Assembly: GCF_030389965.1 (NCBI RefSeq)
Contig: NZ_CP128400.1
Location: forward strand, 2,170,001 to 2,234,000
Reading direction: 5' to 3'
Length of the DNA stretch: 64,000 nucleotides
From: Candidatus Chlorohelix allophototropha
GTDB taxonomy: Bacteria; Chloroflexota; Chloroflexia; Chloroheliales; Chloroheliaceae
The notes beneath the pieces are model-generated. The model ran no database searches. It saw only the letters and a program-made list of their open reading frames with translations, and was not told where the DNA came from. Of the stretch, positions 50,761 to 58,660 are shown piece after piece (positions within the stretch are counted from its first letter, which is position 1; each line of letters opens with the position of its first letter). A program made the translations under genes and the position numbers.

Positions 50761-52803
50761 TTGAACCGAAGGATTCCGTGCCAGAACGCCTCCCGACGCA
50801 GGCGCGCCAAACCTGAATATTACGCCGCTATCGGGCTATTACTGGCGCTCCTCCTACAGTTGTGGCTTGCAAGTTTTACCGCACCCAAGGCATATGCTGC
50901 TACTGCTGAACCCAAAATAGACGCCCCTTCCGCGATTGCGATAGATGTTGCTGATGGGCGCATTTTATTTGGGCGTGACATTCACCAGCGTTCGGCGATG
51001 GCAAGCACTACCAAAATAATGACCGCGCTAACGGCAGTTAGTATTCCCGGTTTCAACCTAGACGATAAATATAAGACGATAAAGGATGACCTAGTAGGCG
51101 AAGCCAGCATGGGTTTGCGCGAAGGCGAAACCGTAACAGTGTTGGATTTGCTCTATGGGATGTTGCTAAACAGCGGGAATGACGCGGCTGTAGCGCTTGC
51201 CCGCTATTCCGGCGGTAAATTGCCCGGCAACGGCGACCCGATTGCTAAGTTTGTGGCACAAATGAACCTGAAAGCCACCGAATACGGATTGCACGATTCT
51301 CATTATGCTAACCCGCATGGCTTGGATCAAGATGGGCATTACAGCAGCGCCTTTGATTTGGCAGTAACCGGCTGGTATCTGCTCAAAGACCCGCTTCTTT
51401 CCAAAATTGTAGCGACTCCGGCAGCAACTCGCGCCGGTAAAGACCTACGCAGTTTGAACAAGTTTCTTTCAAGCTATCGGGGAGCAAACGGCATCAAGCC
51501 GGGTCAAACCGATGCCGCAGGGCTTTGCTTGGTTTCCAGCGCCACCCGCAACGGTAGCACCGTGATTGCGGTAGTCTTGAAGGAAGATAGCGCCGGGTAC
51601 AACTCCGACCCTGCTATTCTTACCGATTATGGTTTCGCAAAAATACAAGAGGGAGTCGTAACTACCGGAGGCGCAAGCGACACGGTAGATTATCTGGGCA
51701 AAGTTAGCGGCAACAAGCTTTTACTGTCCACCCAAGCTACCAATGCAGCGAATCCTTTACAAGTAATTGGAGGCGACTTCAATCTTGCTGGTGCGCCGAT
51801 AAATGCGCAGGTAATCAGCGGCACAGTCTCTCCCGATTCGCAACTAAGCACAGGGACACCCGGAGGAAGTGATAATAATAGTTCCCAAAAAAAGGATGGC
51901 GGTGTGAATTTCTTTTTGATTGTACTGCTATTGATTTTGGTACTCGTGGCAGTGTGGTTCGCTGCTCGAATGGGACTGATTGCGGGCGATAATGGCAGAG
52001 ACTTTGCTTATATGGTTCAGGATGGCGTGGTAAGCGGTAGTCGTATTGTGGGAAAATATGCCGGAAAGCTGTGGCACAACCTAAAGCCGGGTGATAGCGA
52101 CCAGCCTGAGAAAGCACCACCCGAAAAACCTGTGCGCAATCAGGAAAGTTTGCGTGACCGAGTCCAAAGTAACAGAACCGCGCCTACCGAACCGCCGCTT
52201 AAGCGTCCGATACAAAGCGCGCCAACCACGCAAACCAATACAGCGGACTATACTTTTAATGACAATACCAAAGTTAGAAGTAGAATGCCAAAACCTAACC
52301 CGCTGGAAAATATTTTTGACGAAGCGGAAGTGCCGAATTTTGGGAATCCTGTTTTGAACGAACAGCCTTCCCAAGCATACGAGGCAAGTTTGCAGCCGCC
52401 CCCGCCCTTATCGACTCGACCACCCACATCGGCACGTCCTGCTACTCCTCCGCCTGCCATACCAAGTTATAGTAAAGACCCTGAGCCGGTGCCAACTACA
52501 GCCGACAACCTAGCCGCAAGAGCGCGCCATGCCATTGACTATGCCATTGCCGGGCGTATGCTAGCCAGTACCGATGAGTTCCGGCGCGTGGTAGAACACA
52601 ACCCGGCTTTCGATTTCGGCAACATTCCTGAATTTGAGCAAATGCCCGTACTGGGTTACAAAGCTTTGGCTAACGCTTACCAAGCGGTGGGGCGTACTAA
52701 ATTTGGGGTTTTGTTGCTGGATATGGCAATTGAAAAATTCCCGAATGATCTAGAGTTGCGCAACATGTTTCGGGTGATGAGCCGCGAACTTGGGGGCAAA
52801 TAA
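50761..52803 (+). CDS. D-alanyl-D-alanine carboxypeptidase (S11) with membrane helix and long tail
   Basis: About 680 residues; TTG at 50761 preferred (GGAG eight bases before). N-terminal signal (about residues 22-48) then an S11 penicillin-binding domain with SxxK as STTK (Ser84 in numbering from TTG 50755), SGN at 140-142 and the KTG-like triad as KPGQTD. It trims D-Ala from peptidoglycan stem peptides. After this come a small beta domain, a single transmembrane helix (FFLIVLLLILVLVAVWFAA, about 380-400), a long Pro-rich linker and a helical end resembling a TPR-like repeat (YKALANAYQAVGRTKFGVLL). The last 280 residues would be cytoplasmic, unusual for the family. Confidence 0.85.
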   Translation: MNRRIPCQNASRRRRAKPEYYAAIGLLLALLLQLWLASFTAPKAYAATAEPKIDAPSAIAIDVADGRILFGRDIHQRSAMASTTKIMTALTAVSIPGFNLDDKYKTIKDDLVGEASMGLREGETVTVLDLLYGMLLNSGNDAAVALARYSGGKLPGNGDPIAKFVAQMNLKATEYGLHDSHYANPHGLDQDGHYSSAFDLAVTGWYLLKDPLLSKIVATPAATRAGKDLRSLNKFLSSYRGANGIKPGQTDAAGLCLVSSATRNGSTVIAVVLKEDSAGYNSDPAILTDYGFAKIQEGVVTTGGASDTVDYLGKVSGNKLLLSTQATNAANPLQVIGGDFNLAGAPINAQVISGTVSPDSQLSTGTPGGSDNNSSQKKDGGVNFFLIVLLLILVLVAVWFAARMGLIAGDNGRDFAYMVQDGVVSGSRIVGKYAGKLWHNLKPGDSDQPEKAPPEKPVRNQESLRDRVQSNRTAPTEPPLKRPIQSAPTTQTNTADYTFNDNTKVRSRMPKPNPLENIFDEAEVPNFGNPVLNEQPSQAYEASLQPPPPLSTRPPTSARPATPPPAIPSYSKDPEPVPTTADNLAARARHAIDYAIAGRMLASTDEFRRVVEHNPAFDFGNIPEFEQMPVLGYKALANAYQAVGRTKFGVLLLDMAIEKFPNDLELRNMFRVMSRELGGK

Positions 52804-52813
52804 ACATGGGGGG

Positions 52814-52833
52814 CAAGGGGCTTAAACCCCTTG
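52814..52833 (+). terminator. CAAGGGG/CCCCTTG hairpin, terminator-like
   Basis: Seven-pair stem, six-base loop, followed by TTATAAT, 11 bases after the carboxypeptidase stop. Same sequence type as the hairpin at 45426. Confidence 0.5.
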
Positions 52834-52881
52834 TTATAATCGGGTTCGGAGCATTCATTGGTGAGAAGGTTTTAATTGGTA

Positions 52882-52966
52882 GGGGCGCATTCCGATGCGT
52901 CCTTTTTGGTTGGGTAAATTCGTGGGAAATTGTGGCAACGGGCGAAGGGCGTATTCAAATACGCCC
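52882..52966. repeat. Paired family H element (44-nt spacer)
   Basis: Hairpin one (52882-52902, CAT/ATG arms, one terminal mismatch), spacer TTTTTGGTTGGGTAAATTCG to GGCAACGGGCGAA, hairpin two (52947-52966, TAT/ATA arms). A further half-copy (CGATGCGCCC) lies near 53002, beside the end of the TolB-like gene. Confidence 0.8.
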
Positions 52967-53019
52967 CTACGGGTTAATTCTCTTGGAATGGGTGAGAGGT
53001 TCGATGCGCCCGGTTTTAA

Positions 53020-54036
53020 CTATTTGCTCCAGCTTAAGCCGCCGTTACTATCGAGGTGAGCGGATTTTGTAATCTGCTTGATATTACTGGTTACTCCTCC
53101 GGCAAAATCTACGGTGTAGAGTTCAAACGCGCCATCTTTCAAGCCTAGAAACGCAATCTTGTCTCCTTTAGGAGACCATGCCGGATAGCGTGATGGAACA
53201 GAAGCCGCCAACAACGGGTTTGTGCCATCCGCATTCATTACCCACAACTCCGAGAGATTACCTTTGCGCACTACATAGGCGATGGATTGGGCGTTTGGTG
53301 ACCACGCCGGGTCATATGCGCCACTATCGCTTTCAGTTATTTGCGCGTTTTGCCCGTTTTGAACATTGACGCGGAAAATCTGGGACTTGCCGTTCTGGTA
53401 TGCCGCAATCGCAAGGCGAGTGCCATCGGGCGACCAGCTTGGCTTTCCCACCCCGCCCTGACCCGCGCCCAACATAGTAACCCGCGCGGCGTTGTTATTT
53501 TTCAAAGACCAGAGCCAAAGCGTTAAATCATCGGTACCGCGATCGGTTAGGTAAGCAATTATGTTGCCATCCGGTGACCAAGCCGGGTTAAAAGCCCACA
53601 AGCTATCATTTGAGAAACCTTGCGAACGGGGCAAACCGGGACCACGATTATTGGTCAGGCGACGAGGGTTTTTGCCGTCAGCGTTTATCAGCCACAAATC
53701 AGAATAGCTCTCATCTTGCCGGATATAAGCAATCGTCGCGCCATTGGGGGAAAGGGTCGCTTGCAAAAGAATAGGCTGATTTCCGGCTATAACCGATGCG
53801 CCCGGCTCAATCGCCATTCGCAAGCCTGTATCGCCTCGCCAAGCCCACAGAAAACCGCCTCTGCTGAACAACAATTGCCCATCAAGGCTTTCTCCGGTCA
53901 GTTTTTCGCCAACATTAATAGTAGGAAGAGCGGAAGAAGTGGGATTGTCTTTTGTTGGCGCAGTGGAAAAAATAAAAAAAGCGCCAATAAGCACTACGAT
54001 AAAAATTACGGCAAAAGCAATTAGTCGGGTTTTCAT
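53020..54036 (-). CDS. Membrane-anchored TolB-like beta-propeller protein
   Basis: 338 residues. An N-terminal hydrophobic segment (about 5-24) acts as signal anchor. Six WD40-like PD40 blades follow, each with the pattern 'AWSPDGxxIAY' (for example NPAWSPDGNIIAYLTD, PSWSPDGTRLAIA, DPAWSPNAQSIAYV, YPAWSPKGDKIAFLG). Proteins of this kind are often scaffolds; no Tol-Pal genes are nearby. It faces the cell exterior. Confidence 0.8.
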   Translation of the reverse strand: MKTRLIAFAVIFIVVLIGAFFIFSTAPTKDNPTSSALPTINVGEKLTGESLDGQLLFSRGGFLWAWRGDTGLRMAIEPGASVIAGNQPILLQATLSPNGATIAYIRQDESYSDLWLINADGKNPRRLTNNRGPGLPRSQGFSNDSLWAFNPAWSPDGNIIAYLTDRGTDDLTLWLWSLKNNNAARVTMLGAGQGGVGKPSWSPDGTRLAIAAYQNGKSQIFRVNVQNGQNAQITESDSGAYDPAWSPNAQSIAYVVRKGNLSELWVMNADGTNPLLAASVPSRYPAWSPKGDKIAFLGLKDGAFELYTVDFAGGVTSNIKQITKSAHLDSNGGLSWSK

Positions 54037-54080
54037 TTGCAGCGTTCAAACGGCTACCAATCGGGGCAGGGTTCAAACGC

Positions 54081-55055
54081 CTAACTTCTAGAGGTTTTGC
54101 GTCTCTTACGCCATACCCGGATTAATCCGCCGATTTTTTCATCTAATGGTACAAAAGCGCGACGATTGAACACATCGTAATTATTTCGCTCAATCACATC
54201 AAGAATACGGCTGTAGAGATGTGCCGCGGTTGCAACTGCCAACCTGCTATCTTTATTAAGATAGTCAATTCCCAATTCGGCGGTAGCGTAGAATTTGCGG
54301 GCGCGCTCAATCTGAAATTTCATCAGATTAATAAAGCGTTCGTTAATTTCGCCTCGCAGTAACTCTTCCTCAGTATAGCCGAATTGCGCCATTTCGTCCA
54401 ATGGAAGGTATATTCTGCCCCGCTTGGTATCTTCGCCAATATCCCGCAGAATGTTGGTAAGTTGCATAGCAATCCCAAGCTCAACCGCATAATCGAGCGC
54501 AATCGGCTCGCTATAGCCTATTACTTGCGAGGTCATTAGCCCTACCGTACTGGCAACCCGGTAACAATACAACCGTAGCTCTTCAAAAGAGTTATACCGA
54601 TTCTGGGATAAATCCATGCGCACCCCTTTTATCATATCAAGGGGGGGATGCAAGGGTATTTTGTAGAAGTTGGTAGTATGTTGCCATGCCAGCATATGAG
54701 GCTGGGAGGGAGGGAGGGATTGCTGGAAAGAGGTTTTTAACTCATGCTCCCAAAGGTCAAGTTTAGAAATTAGCTCTTCCATGTCGGCGGTATCTGCCGT
54801 ATCCACCATATCATCGGTAAAACGGCAGAAACAATAAATCGCCCACATAGCGCGACGCTTTTCTTTGGGTAAAAAAATAGTGCTGAAATAAAATGTTTTC
54901 GAGCCTTTGCGTGTTATGCGGCGGCTGAGTTCGTAGGCTTTCTCAAGCTCAGTCGGGTCAAAACGGTCATGCCCGTGTTGGTGTTGTTCATTTTGGGCGG
55001 AGGCAGCCAGTGGTGTCGCACCGGAATCTGCCTTAGCCTGAAAAGTTTCACTCAC
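54081..55055 (-). CDS. Phytoene/squalene synthase family prenyltransferase
   Basis: 324 residues. It has two aspartate-rich motifs for Mg-diphosphate, DDMVDTAD (about 80-87) and DIGEDTKRGRIYLP (about 213-226), plus AIYCFCRFTDD before the first. It condenses two prenyl diphosphates head to head, giving phytoene (carotenoids) or a squalene precursor (hopanoids). Sequence alone does not separate CrtB from HpnC/HpnD, and no desaturase or cyclase is adjacent. The first 30 residues are low-complexity His/Gln-rich. GTG start with AAGGGG upstream. Confidence 0.88.
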   Translation of the reverse strand: MSETFQAKADSGATPLAASAQNEQHQHGHDRFDPTELEKAYELSRRITRKGSKTFYFSTIFLPKEKRRAMWAIYCFCRFTDDMVDTADTADMEELISKLDLWEHELKTSFQQSLPPSQPHMLAWQHTTNFYKIPLHPPLDMIKGVRMDLSQNRYNSFEELRLYCYRVASTVGLMTSQVIGYSEPIALDYAVELGIAMQLTNILRDIGEDTKRGRIYLPLDEMAQFGYTEEELLRGEINERFINLMKFQIERARKFYATAELGIDYLNKDSRLAVATAAHLYSRILDVIERNNYDVFNRRAFVPLDEKIGGLIRVWRKRRKTSRS

Positions 55056-55192
55056 AATTGAAACCCCTTAGCCTATTTATCCCATTCTTGTCCTAGTGGA
55101 TAATAACCAAAGGCAGGACAAAGTTCAACAATTTACTACCGGAATTTGCGGCAGCTATTGGGAATAAAAGGGGTTGATTTGGTTAAGCTAGC

Positions 55193-55876
55193 TCAATTCA
55201 CATCAAAACTTGATCTATCCGGTTTCACATAGTACGCTTTTGGTGAACTGGAGTTTCCGTCATGATGATGAACCGCGACTTTAACCTTCTCTTCAGCTCT
55301 CTCAAAGAGATGTTGTACCCGCGTATGGTTTTTATCGACCCAATGCTTGAAATCTGACGGCACATTCTGACTCATACCCTCGCCTACTTTATTCAGCTTT
55401 AAGGACATCAAACCATCGCCCATTTTGCGTAACATTGGCATAGGCAGGAAAGACAAGAATTGTGGCACTTCAATCTCTATTTGAAGGTTTACCTTATATA
55501 TAATTTCGCAGTGCTTATCGTCCGCTTTTAATATCGCTTCTCCACCGAAACTTCCGGGGAACATCACGCCCGCATTTGGTCCCATGCTCTTTTTTAATTC
55601 TTGCGGGTTTATGGGAACAGGCACCATTTTCACAATATGATTTTCTACTACTTCGTGCCGTACATCAAAAACCACGCCCATGTCATGACCACGCCCATCA
55701 TCGGCGGAAAAAATCATGCGATAGCGCCCATCCTTAAAATGCAGTACCCTATTTACTTCTGGCAAACGTGGCAACACATAATTAAAGTCGGTAAAATAGT
55801 CATATACGACTTCAACGGGAGCCTCCAGCCGGATTAAACGACGGAAATCCCCACTTACCCCTACTAAATCTCCCAT
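55193..55876 (-). CDS. SRPBCC/START-like protein, DUF1997-type
   Basis: 227 residues. It opens with the helix-grip pattern of ligand-binding proteins: RLIRLEAPVEVVYDYFTDFNYVLPRLPEV, then alternating strands and the closing helix LMSLKLNKVGEGMSQNVPSDF. This fits SRPBCC/DUF1997, whose members are frequent in photosynthetic bacteria; a lipid or pigment ligand is possible. It lies 138 bases upstream of the phytoene/squalene synthase in the same direction, which may mean a shared isoprenoid context. The tail is His/Ser-rich and disordered. Confidence 0.6.
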   Translation of the reverse strand: MGDLVGVSGDFRRLIRLEAPVEVVYDYFTDFNYVLPRLPEVNRVLHFKDGRYRMIFSADDGRGHDMGVVFDVRHEVVENHIVKMVPVPINPQELKKSMGPNAGVMFPGSFGGEAILKADDKHCEIIYKVNLQIEIEVPQFLSFLPMPMLRKMGDGLMSLKLNKVGEGMSQNVPSDFKHWVDKNHTRVQHLFERAEEKVKVAVHHHDGNSSSPKAYYVKPDRSSFDVN

Positions 55877-56048
55877 AAGGCGAAAGTCTCCTGTTTAACC
55901 AGAACAATTCCGGTACTATAGTTACTACAAATGGTGTTTTAGGCAGAACACAATAATGAATATAAAAAAAGTATCGCATAGTGGCTAAACACCGTCTGTA
56001 GCAAATACTACACTGAAAGCTAAAGGGCAGTTGCAAGTTCGGAAAGGA

Positions 56049-56120
56049 AGTGCAGGTGGAACGCCTGCCGGGGTCGCAAGGGGTGTCCCCTTGAACTCAC
56101 CTTCTCTCCTCCTCTCCGGC
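56049..56120. repeat. Family T repeat, diverged copy
   Basis: GTGCAGGTGG, GCCGGGG, AAGGGGTGTCCCCTTGAACT, TCTCTCCTCC: the right half of family T, in the gap between the SRPBCC and inositol-monophosphatase genes. The rest of that 366-base gap shows only the upstream region of the latter. Confidence 0.65.
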
Positions 56121-56242
56121 GGAAGCAGCGTTTCTTGCAACAGCCTTGCTGAAAGCTAAGGGCTTGCTTTGTGCTATACTATTGAGCGTTTAGGAATAAC
56201 CAAAATTGCATAGAAACCTGATTATCAGGAGGCTCATATAAA

Positions 56243-57028
56243 TTGAAAGAAACAGCTATTCTCGCCGCCCGCGAAGCCGGAAAATTAATGCTGGATTGGC
56301 GACAGGCTCTCCCGCCCGGTCCCGCCGCAGTGGATTATAAAAGCGCCAAAGATGTGGTTACCGTAGTGGATAAGCAAGCGGAAGACCTTATAATCAGCCA
56401 TATCCGCGCGAAATTTCCGGAACATGCCATTCTAGGTGAGGAAGGCGGCTTGCTGAAAGGTTCGGCAGAATCTCCTTACACTTGGGTGATTGACCCCCTT
56501 GATGGCACAGCTAACTACGCTGCCGACCTCGCCGCCAGTTGTGTTTCTATCGGGGTGTTGGACGGTAATACTCCTGTTCTCGGTGTGGTTTACAATCCTT
56601 TCCGGGATGAGCTTTTTGTAGGTATAAAAGGTGGGGGCGCATTTTTAAACGACCAGCCAATCCGGGTTAGTCGGGAAGCCATATTAGAGAAATCGCTGAT
56701 GGCATTTGACCTCGGCTATAACGAAGAAAGAGCCATACAGCAATTAAGAGAGGCGGCTTTCTGGCGATCTCGCGTGCGAACTATGCGCATTCTGGGAAGC
56801 GCTGTGCTGGCGCTATGCTATGTAGCTTGCGGAAGGTTTGACCTTTTCTATCACGGGGCTTTACATGCCTGGGATTTGGCGGCGGCTGCCGTAATTTTGG
56901 AAGAGGCGGGGGCAATCACCAGCAACCATATGGGCGAACCACTCGATATTTACCAGCCTTCGGTAGTAACCGGAAATCCTGAGATGCACCGTCTATACTT
57001 CGAAGTTAGGAAACAATTCGCAGGATGA
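56243..57028 (+). CDS. Inositol monophosphatase family protein
   Basis: 261 residues, TTG start with CAGGAGG upstream. Metal-site motifs are GEEGG (about 71), DPLDGTANYA (about 90-99) and WDLAAAAVILEEAG near the C-terminus. It dephosphorylates inositol-1-phosphate or related sugars and 3'-phosphoadenosine compounds. Its stop overlaps the next ATG by four bases (ATGA), so both proteins are made from one mRNA. Confidence 0.9.
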   Translation: MKETAILAAREAGKLMLDWRQALPPGPAAVDYKSAKDVVTVVDKQAEDLIISHIRAKFPEHAILGEEGGLLKGSAESPYTWVIDPLDGTANYAADLAASCVSIGVLDGNTPVLGVVYNPFRDELFVGIKGGGAFLNDQPIRVSREAILEKSLMAFDLGYNEERAIQQLREAAFWRSRVRTMRILGSAVLALCYVACGRFDLFYHGALHAWDLAAAAVILEEAGAITSNHMGEPLDIYQPSVVTGNPEMHRLYFEVRKQFAG

Positions 57029-57735
57029 GCAGCAAAACTTTCATTTTGACAGGCGGAAACGAGTTTGAGAAGGGGCTGGAGTTTGCCGATCAAGAAGCTA
57101 TTGCGCTTGCCGGGGCAGCTTCAGCTTCACCCGGTTTATGCTTGGTAGTGGCTATTACTAATAGTCAGCGCAAAGGCGAGGAATTGAGTCAGGCGGGCGC
57201 GTTTTGGTTCAGCAACATGGGCGCGCGCAACTGCGAAAGGCTAGTGCTGAGTAGCCTCGAAGCTTGTAATGACCCTCAAAATCTGGCAAAGCTGGAAAAA
57301 GCGAGTTTGCTTTATCTGGTAGGCGGCGACCCGGCTTTTATGTTGGAATGTATTCAAGACTCAGAATTAAAGGTTGTCTTAACCAAAAGCCTGACCCGCA
57401 ACGGAGTGTTGGGCGGTAGCGGCAGCGGGGCAGCGGTATTGGCGCAATATGTGTACCTTGAAGATAGGGACGAATTAGTTGCCGGGTTGGGATTAATCCC
57501 GGCGGGTTGCCTCATCCCGTATCACAGCAGCAAGGGGCGCAAATGGGCAAAGCGGTTGGCGGAACTACTGCCCACTGCGTATGTTTTCGGCGTTGATGAT
57601 AAAACTTCGGCTATCGGCTATGATAACAATTGGCGCGTTTACGGGCGCGGTTGGGTAACAGTTTATAAGGGTGGCAAGCCCCGAAAGTTTGTTAGCGGGC
57701 AACCTTTTATGCTCAACCCAAAACGGCGAGTCTAA
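57025..57735 (+). CDS. Cyanophycinase-like S51 peptidase
   Basis: 236 residues. A glutamine-amidotransferase-like fold with the nucleophile elbow GGSGSGAAVL (about 130-139), preceded by LYLVGGDPAFML, and followed by a His-containing segment near IPYHSSKGR. This corresponds to cyanophycinase / dipeptidase E relatives, which cut peptides with an Asp-linked bond. No cyanophycin synthetase is in the window, so the substrate is open. It is translationally coupled to the phosphatase. Confidence 0.75.
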   Translation: MSSKTFILTGGNEFEKGLEFADQEAIALAGAASASPGLCLVVAITNSQRKGEELSQAGAFWFSNMGARNCERLVLSSLEACNDPQNLAKLEKASLLYLVGGDPAFMLECIQDSELKVVLTKSLTRNGVLGGSGSGAAVLAQYVYLEDRDELVAGLGLIPAGCLIPYHSSKGRKWAKRLAELLPTAYVFGVDDKTSAIGYDNNWRVYGRGWVTVYKGGKPRKFVSGQPFMLNPKRRV

Positions 57736-58051
57736 TCTACCCCTTCAAACCAACTTAGTTGGCAAATTATTCCCTAATTCAATAGCAAAACAAATAATAG
57801 TATTAAAATATCATTTAAATTTTAGATTCTTCTAAAATTCGATGACATTTTAATCTTTTTTGTTATGTTGGTTTTGTACAATTCTAATTAATGGAGATGG
57901 AATAAAAAAGAAACATTATGATAGTAATTTCGTAGTAAAACATGAAGGTATCTAATAATTACTATCCGTTAATAATGAAGTATGTTTTTAAATACGAATA
58001 AAATCTCCTTTGCCAGAGGAATCGTTCTTTATAGTAGAGAAGGGGTCTGAA
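57736..58051. other. AT-rich intergenic region
   Basis: Very AT-rich (runs such as TAAAATATCATTTAAATTTTAG), no repeat and no credible gene. It must contain the promoter of the small helical protein gene. The ribosome site AGAAGGGG lies at 58038-58045. Confidence 0.5.
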
Positions 58052-58357
58052 ATGAACTTTATAATTAGAGCCGCAAAAGAAAATCCAGTGTTGTGGGAAA
58101 TCAATCGCCTTGAAGAAGAACGCGCCGAACTTTTAATGCGAGATTATCTTTCTCGTACTGACAGAGCAAGGCTTACAGAACTCCGCGATAGAATAGCTGA
58201 TCTATGGGAAAAGCGTCGCCATGAAAAAGACCCGTATTATGAAAAGCGGGAATATAGTGTAAGTACGCCCCCTGAAGATGAAATGTTCTTTCGTGATAAT
58301 CGGCGTGGCCCGCGTTTGCGCACACGCTTACCAAAAGGCGATCGGGACGCAGCATAA
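58052..58357 (+). CDS. Small coiled-coil protein
   Basis: 101 residues from ATG 58052, six bases after AGAAGGGG; the frame is open 14 codons further upstream. The central part is an Arg/Glu-rich helix (RLEEERAELLMRDYLSRTDR, LTELRDRIADLWEKRR), the tail basic (RRGPRLRTRLPKGDRD). It has its own terminator. Family unknown. Confidence 0.65.
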   Translation: MNFIIRAAKENPVLWEINRLEEERAELLMRDYLSRTDRARLTELRDRIADLWEKRRHEKDPYYEKREYSVSTPPEDEMFFRDNRRGPRLRTRLPKGDRDAA

Positions 58358-58381
58358 TAATAAAATGCTTATATATGGCAA

Positions 58382-58409
58382 GCGGGGTTCATTGCCCCGC
58401 ATTTTTTTT
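58382..58409 (+). terminator. Rho-independent terminator
   Basis: GCGGGG/CCCCGC stem with seven-base loop and eight T after one base. It ends the small coiled-coil gene. Confidence 0.88.
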
Positions 58410-58426
58410 ACAAAAAAACGAATCCG

Positions 58427-58478
58427 AGTGGGGCTCTCAGAGGTGCATCCCCTGTGCGGGGTCATAGAGGGTTGACTC
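58427..58478. repeat. Family T repeat, truncated copy
   Basis: GAGTGGGGCTCTCAGAGGTG, then CATCCCCTGTGCGGGGTCAT: the left half of the unit seen at 61.3 kb, in the 303-base gap before the TIR-domain gene. Nothing else recognised in the gap. Confidence 0.65.
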
Positions 58479-58660
58479 CAATTGATACTGATGGTATTGC
58501 TTCTCGTGAATTTATTGCCTGTCGAGAGCAAGCATTAAGTTGCGAAAAACCCATAGCTATTTACATACCATATAGATTGAAACAAGATAGTCAGGTTCAG
58601 GACATTCAGTTATAATTAAAGAGATAATGGCAGCTTAAGCGCATTAGTGGGAATATAACT

